In this document: in pieces, positions 11,701 through 26,578 of the stretch
How positions within the stretch are numbered: the stretch's first letter is position 1
Layout of the letters: each line of letters opens with the position of its first letter
Assembly (NCBI GenBank): GCA_032358165.1
Contig: JAALGY010000035.1
Coordinates: 372,001-436,000 of the forward strand
Length of the DNA stretch: 64,000 nucleotides
Direction of reading: 5' to 3'
Source: Diplosphaera chodatii
Taxonomy: Eukaryota; Chlorophyta; Trebouxiophyceae; Prasiolales; Stichococcaceae
The notes under the pieces: model-generated
The model's input: the letters and a program-made list of their open reading frames with translations, nothing else
Told to the model about the DNA's origin: nothing
Database searches by the model: none
Program-made: the position numbers and the translations under genes

Positions 11701-13952
11701 TGCGGCGGCTGCGCCTGATGCTGGGCAGTGTGACGCCGCAGTCCCTCGCCCTGCTGGACGAGGTTGGCAGCGGTGCGGCGTTGATCCTTCATCCGCTTGC
11801 CACATCGCCATGCGTCACCACACACGGCACTGAATTTGTTTTCGACACCAAGCAGGTACCACTAGTGCATAGGTGCCGTTGCGTCGCATTTTCTGGTGTG
11901 ACAAGTCATGCATGGCCTCAACTAAACCGCCACCCACAGGCACGGACCCCACGGAGGGTGAGGCGCTGGCGGCGGCGCTGCTACAACGGCTGGCGGGGGC
12001 AGCGCGGCTCACAGTGGCGACCACGCACCACGCCGGCCTGAAGGACATGGCCGACGCGCGCTTTGTCAATGCGTCCGTGGAGTTTGACATCGCCACCCTG
12101 CGCCCGACATACAGGTGGGCGCCTCTGGGGCGGCGCTGCTGAGCACATACTACAGGTTGTGCCATGAGGCTGCCCACGACATGACGACCGTCTGCAGACC
12201 GTCAGCAACATGCTGACCTGCTGCAGGCTGCTGTGGGGCCAGGCGGGGCAGTCGAATGCGCTTGCAATTGCCGAGGGCCTTGGCTTCAGCCGCCAGATTG
12301 TCGCAGACGCCCGGAAGGTCACCTCCTGTTCCTCACATTGTAGACTCATCTCAATCATTACGGGGGCCCTGCCATGTATGACTCACCAGCATGACAGAGC
12401 CACACGCACCAAACTTCGAGCGGATGGCCTGCATGTGGTACGGACATCTGCTGCCACAGGTGGCAGCGGAGATGCGTGCTCTGACAGACTCCAAGGCGCG
12501 CAGCGAGTCACTTGTGGAGCAGCTCGGGGGTCAGGTTGAAGAGGCACAGGTGATGTCCTGTCGTGACCTGTGACTCCTGCTCCCAGTGTGCAGTATGCAG
12601 GCACATCGTACAGGCTGTAAAGCATCTGAAGCGTTTGCCACAGGCCGCTTTGGACACACTGAGAGGAGAATCTAATGTTGTTGCTGCTGTGGTGCAGGCA
12701 GCAGCAGCAACAGCAAAGCAGACCCGGCAGCAGGCAGAGCAGCAGCTGCCGGAGCTGCGACAGCAGGCAGACAAGCTGCTGGCAGAGGCCAAAACAGCTA
12801 ACTCGCAGCCGCCAGACGCTGAGCAGAGCGTGCGTTGTCACCTTGGTCGGGATGCACACCTCTCACCAACCAGAGTCGGACTGATTGCAGATACTGGTGT
12901 GTGACCCCTTGCTGCTGTCCACCCAGTCTTATCCTCTGCCTGCAGGCCGCGGCTGCACAGCAGCGCATCAGGGAGCTGGTCGCAAGCGTCAAGGCGGACA
13001 AGATGCCCGCAGCCAAGGCGCTGGCCCAAGTGCGGCAGCTCGAGCAGGACTGGACAGTCAGCAGTGCGACGGCGCGCACGGCTGATGCAGACGCTGGCGG
13101 CGAGGCGATGCCGGCCTTCAAGCCGGTCATTGGCCAGAGGGTGGCCGTGCGCAGCATGGGCGGCTCACTCGGCACCGTCGTATCAGCAGGCAGCAAGGTG
13201 GGAGCATGTGTCCTCCTCTTTTGAGCGTCTGCAGTGGCCCTGCCTATGCTGAGCAGTGCTGCGATGTCATGTGTGGCTGGTCAAGAAGCGAGCCATGATG
13301 CCGTTGCTGGAATGGAGGATTGGGAATCGACGTGGTGCTGCCTTTTGCGTGTGCAGGTCACCGTGCAGGTGGGGTCCCTCAGCATGCAGGTGGCGGCTCG
13401 GGACCTCGAGCCGCTACAGGGCCAGCAGGCGGCTGGGAGCGGTGCGCCCAGCAGCAAGCGGCAGAACAGGACGCAGCCCAGGAAGAGGAAGAAGGACTCC
13501 AGGCAGCAGCAGGAGGAGCGGGAGCCGCAGAGCAGCGTCGCCACCGTCCAGAGCTCAGCCAACACAGTGGACGTGCGCGGCCAGCGTGCCATGGAGGTGG
13601 GTCCAGGGTTCAGTGGAACACCAGTGCGGCAATATTAAAGATACAAGAATAACGGACAAAGACGAAACGGCGGTGGACACCCATATTGAGCTGCTCGACT
13701 ATGACAAGCTGCGTGACTTCATGAGCCGCCACATACAGGGTCTAAATTCAGTCGTGGTTGCAGGCACGCGCGGTGGTCGATGATGCGATAGACGAAACGC
13801 CCGAGGGCATGGCGCTGTGCATCGTCCACGGCATGGGCACTGGTGCGCTGCGGTCGGCCATCCACGAGATGCTGAAGGGCCACCGGCAGGTCAAAGGCTT
13901 TGAACTTGACCCAGCTAGCAACGGTGGCTGCACTCTCGCCTATCTCCAGTAG
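8762..13952 (+). CDS. MUTS2: MutS2 family ATPase with Smr domain, probably plastid
   Basis: MutS2 proteins bind branched DNA and act on recombination or, in some bacteria, stalled ribosomes; plant copies are plastid-targeted. Exons include 9094-9177, 9309-9439, 9582-9681, ~9838-9960, 10048-10146, ~10682-10867, then ATPase exons. The N-terminal domain reads LDWPAICAQ then VAAFATTSMG, followed by SFDGVYDVRPLL. The clamp region has STLYMEPEPVV. Walker A is TGPNTGGKT, made by joining the exon ending near 11236 to one starting near 11379. Downstream are GDGQSLQQSLSTF, LDEVGSGTDPTEGEA and ATTHH. The C-terminus is a Gln/Ala-rich helical stretch, a basic linker and an Smr domain (VDVRGQR; HGMGTGALR). 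The first exon, 8762-9001, ends in a good donor and is Arg/Thr/Ala-rich like a transit peptide, but this start is inferred. Exons near 9719-9790 and 10259-10480 could not be joined with certainty. Confidence 0.9.
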
Positions 13953-14515
13953 CTGGACTGTCACATTGCGAACTCACCCCTCGGGTGGGTCTTGCAGTGC
14001 ATCCAGCTTTTGTCATGTTGATCTTGTGGTTTACATTAGATAGCGATATATATTGGTTCCATTGCAATTTATTGGCGTGAATGAGTTTGCTGTCGATACA
14101 TGAAGTGTTCTCCTGTACTGAACACCAAGCCCCAAACCCGCCACTGAGAAAGGTGCGCCACAACGGTGCCGACCACCATGCAGCATCCAGTGCTGCAAGA
14201 CGGCAGCACCGCAGCCCAATTTGCAATTCACGCTAATTCTGTAGGGGTGAGCCAATCCGATTTGTGTTCCGACGCCGAATATGCAATACGTGATGCTGAG
14301 GGTGGGACAACGCGAGGTGCTGCCTGCTGACCCACAAAACCCGGCCAAAACCCCAGCTGCGGCAGACCAAAATCAGGGCTACGTACTTCTATGCTCGGCA
14401 AAACGGGGCCTCTCCGCTAGAGTAGGCGGTGCGTGCGGTTGTGGCACTGGTGCACGACATGCCTGCAGCACTTGCTGCCATAAGCACGCCGCCTACCAGC
14501 CCGCCCATTTGCATG
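13953..14515. other. Intergenic gap between convergent genes
   Basis: This lies between the MutS2 stop (+) and the RRM protein stop (-). It is less GC-rich than the coding parts, for example around 14020-14110, as expected of 3' sequence. No gene is seen. Confidence 0.6.
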
Positions 14516-17500
14516 CTATTGCTGACCCTCCTGCTCAGGTTGCGCTGGTGTTGGCACGTCCAACGATGTGCGGACGGCGCTCTGAGAAGCGGTGCGGTGG
14601 ATGTCGAGCGAGCTGCCCGCTGGGGCGTCCTGTGCACCCTGCTGGCCTGCATCCAGCGAGGCACGCTGTGCCTCACCGCCTTGCAGCGGCTGCGAGAGAC
14701 CCTCATCCGGCTGCTGCTGCAATTCGGCCTGTTGGTGCCCTCCAGGCTGCACAACCGGCGGCGGCGGCTGCTGGTGAGGCTGAGGCGGGCCATACCCTGC
14801 AACCGTGCCCGAACATGCTTGTAATGGGAACAACGACCACTTGTGGTGGCATATCATTCAATGTATCATGCAGAGCATGTCAAGCTATCCTTGAAGGGCC
14901 CCACCTGGTAGGGGCACAGGGTGAGGGCTGGTGGGCATGCCGAAGGGGTATGTGCTGGGAACCGCTCCATAAGGGCCTGCCGCGATTGGCGACATGGCCA
15001 TACCCACCTGCATGCCTGCACGTTGGGCAGGCACAGTGCTGACGCCCATACGGACCCCGAGCGAGCCTGCTTCATCTCATGTTTGCAGGTCCACAAGTAT
15101 TAGATTCGCAGCCAACAGCATCAGCCAATGCTTGCCTGCGTCGGAGCCGGGCGGCGGCATGTACCACTGCAGCCCGGGGCTGCCGCGGGCGCCCACCGGC
15201 TGCGGTGCAAACATCATCTGCACGCCGCCAACCTGGGGACTCCAATCCGGTCGCATGCCCCGCATGGCCTGCCATGGAGGACAGTTGTCAGCATCACACA
15301 TTGCAGAGCGCACGCCAGTTCAACACATTCTCAGATGAGCTGCTAGAACAGGCTTGCACCGGCAGCTCAGGTGACGGAGAGTGCGACGTCTGCGCACCAG
15401 CTGCTGCTGCTGCTGCTGCTGCTGCAACAGCTGCTGCTGGAGGAAGTACTGCTGCTGCTGCCGCTGGCCGGGCGGCAGCTGCTGGCCGGCGGTGGGCGAG
15501 GGCGGCGGGCGGCCCCGCGGCTGCGGCTGCCCGCCGAACGGCTGCTGCTGCATGTACGGCTGCTGCGCGTACGCCTGCTGCTGGTACGCGCGCTGCGCCG
15601 CCAGCGCCGGCGGCATGCCCATGCGCCCGCCGCCCCTCCCGCCCTCCATGCCCCGACCGCGGCCATATGCCCCCTCCGGGCCTGCAACCTGCGGTGCATG
15701 CAGTGCCAAATGCCTCAACAGGCTCGGCAGCGCCTGCCTCCCCACGTAGCAGGATGCCCATGATCAACAGCGAGGTGCAGGGGTGGGAAGCAAAATCACC
15801 CTGGGGGGAAAGGGTTGCTGCGGGCCTACAGGCAGGCCGTACGGCAGCGGCGACGGCAGCTGCATTGCCATGGGGGCGGGGTACAGCGGCGGCCCGCCCA
15901 TCATCGGCGGCCGCATCCCGCGCGGCCCCTGCTGGCGCAGCACATGAAAGTCAGGACTACCGAACTTGAGAGTGACCAGTGGTGCATTGGGACCACCGAC
16001 AGAAACGAACTTCTATTGTACACGCCCACACAGCCACACACCGTGGGCGCGGTGTAGGGGATGCACTCGATGTAGCGGTTGCCCATCATCTTGCGGTGCT
16101 GCGCCGCCGCCGCCACCGCCGCCTCATCAGCGTCCCTGAAGCGCACGAAGGCGATGCCCGTGTTGACGCGCTCCCCGCTGCGATCCGACTTCGTCATCAG
16201 CTTCACGCCGTCGTCCGCCAGCTTGAAGTCTGCGCGGAACGCGGGTGGCTCAGCAGCTGGCATCGCACATGTCCGAAGGAAAGTAGCGTCACACGGCACA
16301 CCTCCTGCGCTGGCACAGTGTCCGAGTCTGAGTGCGGGTGTACCATCCCCACCTGCCAGCCAGCTGGTGATGTCGTCGATGCCGGCGGAGTAGGGCAGGC
16401 CGCGCAGCTTGAGGGTGGAGCCGTCGGGCTGGATGCCGCCGGGGGCGGAGGGCAGCGGCAGCGGCAGCAGGGGCGCCCGCCGCCGCATGCCCCCCGGCTC
16501 CCCCATGCGCGCCACCTGCCGGTTGCGCTGCACCGCCTGCTGCATGTCGGGCTTGGACGCCACGAAGATCTCGATGTAGCGCTGGCCCATGCGCGCGCGG
16601 TGCAGCGTGAGCGCCCGCTGCTGCGCCGCCTCGCTGGCCACCTCCACAAACGCCTCCCCCGTCGGCCGCCCGTCCTGGTCCCGCGTCAGCACCACCCCCT
16701 GCAGGCCAGCGTTGCGCGTTGTTCACGGGCTGGGGGGGTGCTGCAATTACTGGGAGATCAGGACACTAGGGACATGGGCGTCGCCGGAACGACTGAACCA
16801 GCTGCAGGCACAGCATGTCGGCCAGCCTGTGATCCCTGCTGCTCTCACCTCGGCTCCTCCGATGAGGTGGTGGTCCGGTCCGAAGAACTCCACCACCTGC
16901 TCGGGGCCCGCTGAGAAGGGCAGGCCCCGCAGCCGCAGCACCCAGTGCCGCTGCGTGGGCTGCTGCGGCCCCAGGCCCACCTCAGGCCCGGCGCGGGCGG
17001 CCAGCAGCTCCTCCTCCGTCGACGGAAAGACCCTGCGAAGCATCAGTGCCGTTGGTGCGGCCGCTGGCGGCATTATCGTTTTGGCTGTGTTGCAGCTGTG
17101 AAGGCAGACGTGGCTGGCCCGCCAGCCCATGCCAGCCTGCCGCGATCGGCGCCAACAGTGCATACGTGGGTCCACTCTACGAAGTGATTCAGCGTACGAT
17201 AGCGACTGTGCGGCCTCAATGATCGCGCAGCCGAGCACTTGAGCTTTGCTCTCGGACCGACCGGCCGAGTCTGCCTCGGCGGTCCAAGCAATCAGCAGCG
17301 CGCGCGAGTGGGGAGAAAGGGGGCCTCCTGACAGCAAGAACATCGGCGGTGCGACGCTTGGGCAATTTCCACGCGCCGCGTGGGCGTCGGCGGGCGGGTG
17401 GTGCCGGGCCGTGCATTTTGCCGGTCAGTCTGGCCACGCATTCTGGAGGTGGGGGAGTGCAACGCACTCGATGTAGCGGCCGCCCAGGTGGGCGCAGTGC

Positions 17501-17911
17501 TTCACTTCCCTCGCAGCCGCCGCCTGCTCCGGGCCCCCCCGGAACCCAACCAGGGCCTCACCGCTGGCCCGGCCTGCAGTCGCCACACAGCAATGAACGA
17601 CGCCCCACTGGGCGACCGTACCTCAGCAGGTGCAGCGGCCGGTGGATCGGCCATTATCAGGGCCTGCAGCTGCGCCATTCGACCGGCTGTCATGTAGGAG
17701 CAACCGTGAACCGGACGCCGGCGTGCAGGGCGCATGCATGCATGGGGCGTTGACACAGGGGAGCCACACCTGATCGGCTGAGCAGCAGGACCTCCAGCGG
17801 GCCAAAGCCCTCGAAGAACAGAGAGATGTCCGCCTCGCTGGCGGAATATGGCAGGCCCCGCAGCCGCACCACCGCGGATGCCTCCTGCATGCCCGCTTGG
17901 GATGGCTCCAT
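14516..17911 (-). CDS. RNA-binding protein with three RRMs, ESRP/hnRNP F-like
   Basis: The first exon (17770-17911) starts MEPSQAGMQEAS and enters RRM1 with VVRLRGLPYSASEADI and FFEGFGPLEV. RRM1 ends with GEALVGF and GGRYIEC near 17465-17560. RRM2 reads RLRGLPFSAGPEQVVEFF (about 16850-16960) and GEAFVEVASE, MGQRYIEIF (about 16570-16700). RRM3 reads LKLRGLPYSAGIDDI (about 16370-16420) and IAFVRFRDADEA, MGNRYIECIPYT (about 16060-16170). LRGLPxSA is typical of the quasi-RRMs of ESRP/Fusilli and hnRNP F/H proteins, which bind G-rich RNA in splicing control. The C-terminal half is low complexity: Gly/Arg-rich, a polyglutamine run from a CTG repeat near 15400, then Pro/Gln-rich to the stop at 14516. 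Joins within RRM1 are unsure: the obvious second exon meets a stop before its GT donor, so a GC donor is possible. A nuclear splicing or mRNA role is inference. Confidence 0.85.
15401..15425 (+). repeat. CTG/CAG triplet repeat encoding polyglutamine
   Basis: About eight uninterrupted CTG units on the plus strand read as CAG (Gln) in the RRM gene. Interrupted CTG units continue to about 15465. Such tracts mutate by slippage and are common in GC-rich algal genomes. Confidence 0.85.
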
Positions 17912-18390
17912 TTTACCTGCAAACCCCTCTACCTATGCGCGGCGCCGCCTGCGACCCGGCATGGTTGGCGGACAGGGGCTCTGCTGCCCCTATGCGCGCC
18001 CCGTCTCAACGACGCTGCACCCCCAACAACTGCAACAGCCGATGGAGGCCGCTTTGCCCGCTGCAGGCGGGGGCACAGGGTGGGTGACTCACCCTCTGTG
18101 GTGTAATCACACTAGCCCCTGCACAGGTAGCACACTCAGTAGCAACAGTTCGAACGCAGGTGCAGCAACTGGTTCTGCACCTGCAGGCCATACCCATGAC
18201 ATCAGCCAGCGCAGGTAGCATCACAAATGCCACCGGGAAGGGCGCGTCAGAGAGATTGGGAATGCTGCGGTAGCATCTGGCCATCCCCTGCCATCCGGTA
18301 GTACAGTCTGTGAACGTGAGGAGAGCACCATTCTCAGCTGTTGCCGGCCGCTTGGGCATCGAGCTTCTCTGGCGCCAGCAGTCGGTCCAG
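17912..18390. other. Intergenic gap between divergent RRM and MYST genes
   Basis: About 480 bp separate the two start codons, so it should hold both promoters and 5' UTRs. No repeat or further gene is recognised. Confidence 0.55.
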
Positions 18391-21429
<3,039 letters not shown>

Positions 21430-21973
21430 CGCTGACGCAGTATGGACTGGCACCAGGCCATCCTGGCAGCCTGTGTTCGTTCTCCCTGACACAACACAAC
21501 CAAATTCTGTTCTTCTTAGACAATACCGTTGGCAGGCGCAAACTGCTGCACTTCACTGGAGATGGATTTCGATTTCATGCCTTGCTGTCAGTGGTGGTTT
21601 GCACAAAGAGCGCCAACATCCCCTGTAAGAACGTTCGAGCCCAAGACTGGAACCCATCTCGCAAGTTGAAGCACCATATATCTGGATATCTGGACCACCT
21701 CCCAACACAGGGCTGCGCACAGATCAGCCAACATCATCACAAACCATCATCAAGCTAGAGTGCTCGACGACTCAGTGCGTTCATCACATTGCAGTTACTA
21801 TCAGCAAATCCTGCACATTTCAAGTACATCAGCCTTCAGTTGTTGCTTTGCATCCTGGCCGTGGCCACGAGTGACCAATCTATCGTAGGCACTTGCATTG
21901 CCCAATCTGTTGCAGCTCAAGGTTGTTGAGTCTAGAGGTTCAGCAATCACAGTCGCCCAGTACGAGCGCTGTG
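21430..21973. other. Intergenic gap with no recognised gene
   Basis: This lies between the MYST stop and the mL54 start on the same strand. It is relatively AT-rich. A GTTCGAGCC string near 21633 resembles a tRNA B box, but no cloverleaf could be folded around it. Confidence 0.55.
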
Positions 21974-22635
21974 ATGATGGCCTGTCACAAAGCTGTTCGT
22001 CTCTTGCCTCGCGTCCTGCATCATGCAGCAGCAAAGGAATGCGCATGTGCTGGCGCATGCAGCAGCAGTGCGGTCAGCACACAGCATGGTGGTTTGCGTC
22101 CAGCAGCTGACGCCGGAAGCTCCAGATCATGCAGCAGCGAAGCACAGCCGGCAGAGCAGCCAAAAACGGCATCCGGGCTGAACATGGTGAAGGGCGGAAC
22201 GGTGCGGTTTCCCAAGTAACATCTGTCAGTGCGCGCATGTTCCATCGAAAGCTGTGGGAGCGTTACCAGCCGTTCACTCGAGACACTGCAACATGTCAAC
22301 CAGACATGTTGAATGGGGCTGACCGCTTGTCAATTGGTTGCAGGACCCGCAGCTGCTGCCAGACAGTGAGTACCCAGCTTGGCTTTGGCAGCTGGGGGAT
22401 ACGCGGCCGCCGCTCAGCCAGTTGCGGCGTGCGAAGGAGGGCGAGCTCACCTTCGAGCACGTGAGGACCCGAGTCGTTGCCGGTGGCTGTGCAGGCCATG
22501 TCCGCTGCAAAGCTTTTAGCCTATGGCGCAATAGCTGACCTACATCCTGTACTCGTGCAGACACAGCGCCAGCTGAAGCTAGAGAATAGGGAGTTGATAC
22601 GGGAAAGGAATGCGACCAAAGCCAAGAAGCAGTAA
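21974..22635 (+). CDS. MRPL54: Mitochondrial large ribosomal subunit protein mL54
   Basis: Three exons (21974-22201, 22344-22460, 22561-22635) join in frame to 139 aa, near the usual size for this small protein of the mitochondrial large ribosomal subunit. The N-terminus, MMACHKAVRLLPRVLHHAAAK, is rich in Arg/Ala/Leu and lacks acids, as in a mitochondrial presequence; that is why 21974 was chosen. The diagnostic part is GLNMVKGG, then LLPDSEYPAWLWQL, PPLSQLRR and the basic tail LENRELIRERNATKAKKQ, close to the plant protein as I recall it. It follows the MYST gene on the same strand and converges on cystathionine gamma-synthase. Confidence 0.88.
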
Positions 22636-23077
22636 AGTTGCTACGGAGAGGAGCCTTTGCGGTCCTGCTGGCCATTGCCAGTACAAGAACCGTTACACAT
22701 GTTGGGTCGCCATGCACCAGCAAGTGTGCACGAAGCATGTTGTCTGATGCTGGAAACCAGCACATACCCACAGATCTGCGCTGCTGACTTCCTGCTCTGC
22801 GAAGTGCCAGCCGTATGAAGCGACTGCTCTCTGCCAGTGCTAGCCGTATGAAGCGACTGCTCTCTGCCAGTTGCGAGCCGTGTGAAGCGGCTGCTCTCTG
22901 TGCACCCTGCTGCCGAAGTGGCTGTCCGCGGGTGCGAGGGGTCTGAAAGCTGAAGAGTTTGATGCTCAGCCATGCTGCTGCACGTGCCACACCTGGTGAC
23001 CGTGTTGGGCAGCCGGCATGCCCCCGGGGAAGATTCTCGGGCCTGGGCAGCCATGACGACACCTGCCGTCCTCCACA
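22636..23077. other. Intergenic gap between convergent genes, holding a tandem repeat
   Basis: This separates the stops of mL54 (+) and cystathionine gamma-synthase (-). Apart from the tandem repeat listed separately, nothing is recognised. Confidence 0.6.
22807..22905. repeat. Three-copy tandem repeat of about 33-34 bp
   Basis: The unit begins AGCCGTATGAAGCGACTGCT and recurs starting near 22809, 22842 and 22876; the third copy has diverged (GTGTGAAGCGGCT). It lies in 3' intergenic sequence. The minus-strand reading frame through it is fortuitous. Confidence 0.8.
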
Positions 23078-24829
23078 TCAGATGCGGTCCAAAGCCTGTG
23101 CCATGTCGGCCCAGATGTCCTCCAGATCCTCAATGCCCGTCGAGAAGCGCAGGAGGTTGTCCTTGATACCGAGCTTCGCCCGCATCTCTGGTTCCTGGTC
23201 CCAGTAGGACACGATGGTGGGCTGCTCAATCAGCGACTCGCATCCGCCGAGGGAGGGCGCGATGTAGGGCAGCTCCACGCTGTCCACCAGCTTGGCCGTG
23301 CGCCACATGTCCCCGTCCACCTCGAAGCTGATGACGCCACCAAAGCCGTCCATCTGCGCCTTGGCAATGTCATGGTCCGGGTGGCTCGGCAGGCCAGGGT
23401 AGTGCACACGCGCGATCTTGGGGTGCGCCTCCAGCCGCTTGGCCAGCTCCAGGGCGGAGTGGTTGACGTGGCGCACCCGCAGCGCCAGCGTCTTCAGGCC
23501 GCGCGTCACCAAAAATGCAGCATGCGGGTCAATCGTGCCGCCCAGCACATTGTGCATGAGCCGCACCGCAGCGACGAGCTCGCTCGTGCCAGCGAGGGCG
23601 CCGGCCAGAACATCGTTGTGGCCCGCCAGGTACTTTGTCACAGAATGGATCACGATATCCGCGCCCAGCGCCAGCACCCGCTGGTTGACGGGCGTGGCGA
23701 AGGTGCTGTCGATCACGACCAGCGCGCCGTGCTCCCGGCACAGCTTGGAGATGCGCGGCACATCCACGCACCGCAGGTACGGGTTCGTGGGCGACTCGCT
23801 GAAGAACAGCGACACAGTCCGCTGCTTCAACACCTGCTCGAGGCTGTCGTGGTCGTTGGGCTCAATGACGGTGGCGGTGATGCCCATCTTGGGCAGCACC
23901 GTCTGGATGAACTGGCGGGTGCGGCGGTAGCAGTCCGTCGTCGTCACGATGTGGCCGCCCGCCGGCACCAGCGCCAGCAGCATCGTCGTCGCCGCGTTCA
24001 TGCCGCTGCTGGACAGCAGGCAGTCCTCCGCGCCCTCCAGCGCCTGTTGGGTGTTTGGTTGGGAATGGGGCATTGGCGCTATAACCGCTTCACACAAACT
24101 GTATACTTCGTAAACACATGTGTGTGTTTGTATCTGGCAGCCTTCATCGACAGGTTTTGAGCATGTCTCATGGCAGTCTGGTGCCGGACGGTCGACTGCT
24201 TACCCGGATCTTCTCCTCGCAGGCGCGCGTTGTCGGGTTGCCGTAGCGCCCGTACTCATAGGACCCGTAGCGCCCCTCCTGGTAGTCGATCAGCTCCTTC
24301 GTGTTGCGGAACGTGTACGTCGACGTCTGCAGCAAGGTTACATAGGGTGGTCAGTTACCAGCCTTGGAAGGCCGCCCAACTGGGCAAGCTTGCAGGTGCA
24401 GTCAGCAGTGAGCAATGCCCAGTGGCTGCCAAAACCCCAGATTTCCAGCAACCTGACCCAAAGTGTTCGGGATCGGCACATCACTCACTCACTCACCTGG
24501 ACCAGGGGCGTGGTCAGGGAATCCGAGACGCGCGGGCGGCCCGCACGCTCCCCGCCGTGCACGCTGATGGTGCCGCTGCTGCAGCCTTTCAGGGCGTCCA
24601 GCTCCGGCGGTGCGCCGTTGCCGTTCTCGCTGTTCTGCAGCGCCGGCACCTGCTCCACCTGCGCCGACACCACCCGCCGCACGCGTGCCGGCGACCGGCG
24701 CTCATATGCAACATCCTTGAGGATGAACGGGCTGGGCTTCTGTCCGAGGACGTGCCAGGAATTGCGTTCCCGCTGGCATGGGAGGCCCAGCCCACGGAGG
24801 CCGGAGGGCCGCTGAGTCCCGGCCCTCAT
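23078..24829 (-). CDS. CGS1: Cystathionine gamma-synthase, plastid-type
   Basis: This PLP enzyme makes cystathionine from an activated homoserine ester and cysteine, the committed step of methionine synthesis; in plants it is plastidial. Three exons (24497-24829, 24204-24326, 23078-24043) give 473 aa in frame. The N-terminal ~90 residues, starting MRAGTQRPSGLRGLG, look like a transit peptide. The catalytic part has YGRYGNPTT, ALVPAGGHIVTTTDCYR, FFSESPTNPYLRCVD, IDSTFATP and the PLP lysine in HSVTKYLAGHNDVLAG. The C-terminus reads PSLGGCESLIEQPTIVSYW and LLRFSTGIED. The TTDCYRRTR stretch favours the plant synthase over a gamma-lyase, though the fold is shared. It is divergent from the zinc-finger gene at 25462. 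Confidence 0.95.
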
Positions 24830-25461
24830 GCCTGTGGTTCACAGCTGCCCAACACGCAAGCGTTATAGACAGTGGCGTCGGAAATGTGGCGTCGGAAATC
24901 GACAATCTGTACTCGCAGCGCTACCCGATGTGCGGATTTGCCAGTATCACGTGCGGTGCTGAGATCGCGCGGGCTGTCTGATGAAGGTCAGGCGCGCATT
25001 ACATGTAGCGTATCATGGCGTGAAGTCCAGCGCAAACTGTGCCTCAAGGTGGCGACAGATGACGACTCCAGCCGCACTCGGGCACTCCCCACTCGTCAAG
25101 CATCCGCAGGTGCACCGCCATCACACACTTGCAACACTGCTTGCGCGATCCTGACGGCTACCACCAAGCTGAAAGCTTCCAGTCAGGCGGGCAGCGCCGT
25201 ACCACTGCTTGCATATACGCACAATCCTCACAGAGGCCCTTGCACATTGTCCTGAACTCGATCAAGGCCAGTTCCCAGCAAGCGCTTAGGCACTGCAGGG
25301 CTTCGCTCCCGACTGCTGGTGGGGCTCCGGGCGCTTGGGCTAGCTGCATGCCACGACACATTGCCCCTGCACATGCCGCTTTGTCTGCCGCCTTGGTGCA
25401 GTCCGTGTCGTTGACTCCACCTATGGGTGCATGCAGGTCGAACACCCTTCAGCCGTGCATC
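24830..25461. other. Intergenic gap between divergent genes
   Basis: About 630 bp lie between the cystathionine gamma-synthase start (-) and the zinc-finger gene start (+). It should contain both promoters and 5' UTRs. No motif is recognised. Confidence 0.55.
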
Positions 25462-26171
25462 ATGGTGAGTGCCTGTGTGACATGTGACCGACAGGCATCA
25501 TATGTCTGCCGACGTCGTCCGGTGTTCGTACGTCGCGGCTGAGCGCTATTGGTGACTTTTTGGGATGGACACGCCTTTGCCGTTCTTGATTATGCATTGA
25601 CCTACACAGGGCGGCGGCAATGCACAGAAGACAGCAATGGCACGGCAAAAAGCCCAGGAGAAGGCTGCCAAGACCGCCAAGGGCGGCCGTAAGTGCTCTG
25701 CAACCGTGAGCACGCTGACCTGCAGCGTGCAAGCGTGCAGCATAGCATACAGTCAAAGGTTCACGTGTTGCCGTACCGTAAAGTCCCGTTGCATCCTGCT
25801 CTGCAGCCAGCCAGCTGAAGGTTAATGCCAAAGCGCAGACGCTTGTGGTGAGGCGTGCGGAGTGCGTTCCAGTTCCTGTCATCTCTGCAGGCCCCCACGC
25901 TGTCTGTGCTGACTCACCTGTGCTATTCGCTCTGCAGTGTAACGTCTGCCGGCAGACATTCCTGTGCACCTCTAACCGCGCTAAGCTGCAAGAACATATC
26001 GATGGCAAGCACAGCGGCAAGAATGCCCACACATTTGAGGTAAGGGCGTGTGCACAGGTGCATCGTTGGTGTGACAGGTGCGCATGCTGTTTTGTGCTCT
26101 GTGTATGGGAGGGTGTGCTGACTTGTGGGTGTGTTGAGCACGCAGGCTTGTTTCCCAGGGTATACGGGATA
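25462..26171 (+). CDS. Small zinc-finger protein, At2g23090/SERF-like family
   Basis: Five exons (25462-25464, 25610-25688, 25807-25847, 25938-26039, 26145-26171) join in frame to 83 aa. Exon 1 is the ATG alone, followed at once by a GTGAGT donor. The protein starts MGGGNAQKTAMARQKAQEKA and continues KGGPSQLKVNAKAQTL. It then has one zinc finger, CNVCRQTFLC...HIDGKH (CxxC and HxxxxH), and ends HTFEACFPGYTG. This matches a small conserved plant protein (Arabidopsis At2g23090 as I recall), of unclear function, possibly RNA-linked. The single-codon first exon is supported because GGGNAQK directly follows the initiator Met in relatives. Confidence 0.87.
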
Positions 26172-26578
26172 GCATTTCAGGGGGCGACATTGGTCTGGAG
26201 AGCCGGCAGGATGTGGGCGGGGTCATGCAGTACATTACAACAGAATGGGAGTGTTTGTGTCTTCAGTGGGTCATTCAGACAGAGTTTTCTGAAGTTTGTA
26301 CTTTCAGAACTTGAGGCAGTGTAGGCTGGCACAACCTGGGCATGCAGCCCACACATGAGAAACAGTCAGTGCAGCAGTGCAGCGAAAGAATGCTGGCCGA
26401 GCAAACAGTTCTACAGCCATGGCAGATCAAAGTCCGTTCAGACGCCCTCAGCCGGCATGTCTGAAATTCAGTTGGCATGCTGCAACGAAAACTAAGAGCA
26501 TGCACAGGGGAGCAGGAGCGCGTCTGTCAAATACAGTCCATCTGCTTGCAGACGACGGCGGGCCGGTGTCGGCATCGT
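26172..26578. other. Intergenic gap between convergent genes
   Basis: This lies between the zinc-finger gene stop (+) and the PP2C stop (-). It should hold the two 3' UTRs; nothing else is recognised. Confidence 0.6.

Noticed and set aside
21600..21690. A possible tRNA gene suggested by GTTCGAGCC near 21633
   Set aside because: Only the B-box-like string is present. I could not find matching acceptor, D and anticodon arms at proper spacing.
22807..22905. Tandem repeat as a coding repeat or CRISPR-like array
   Set aside because: The units abut directly with no spacers, number only three and lie between two convergent stop codons; the overlapping minus-strand frame is not linked to any exon.
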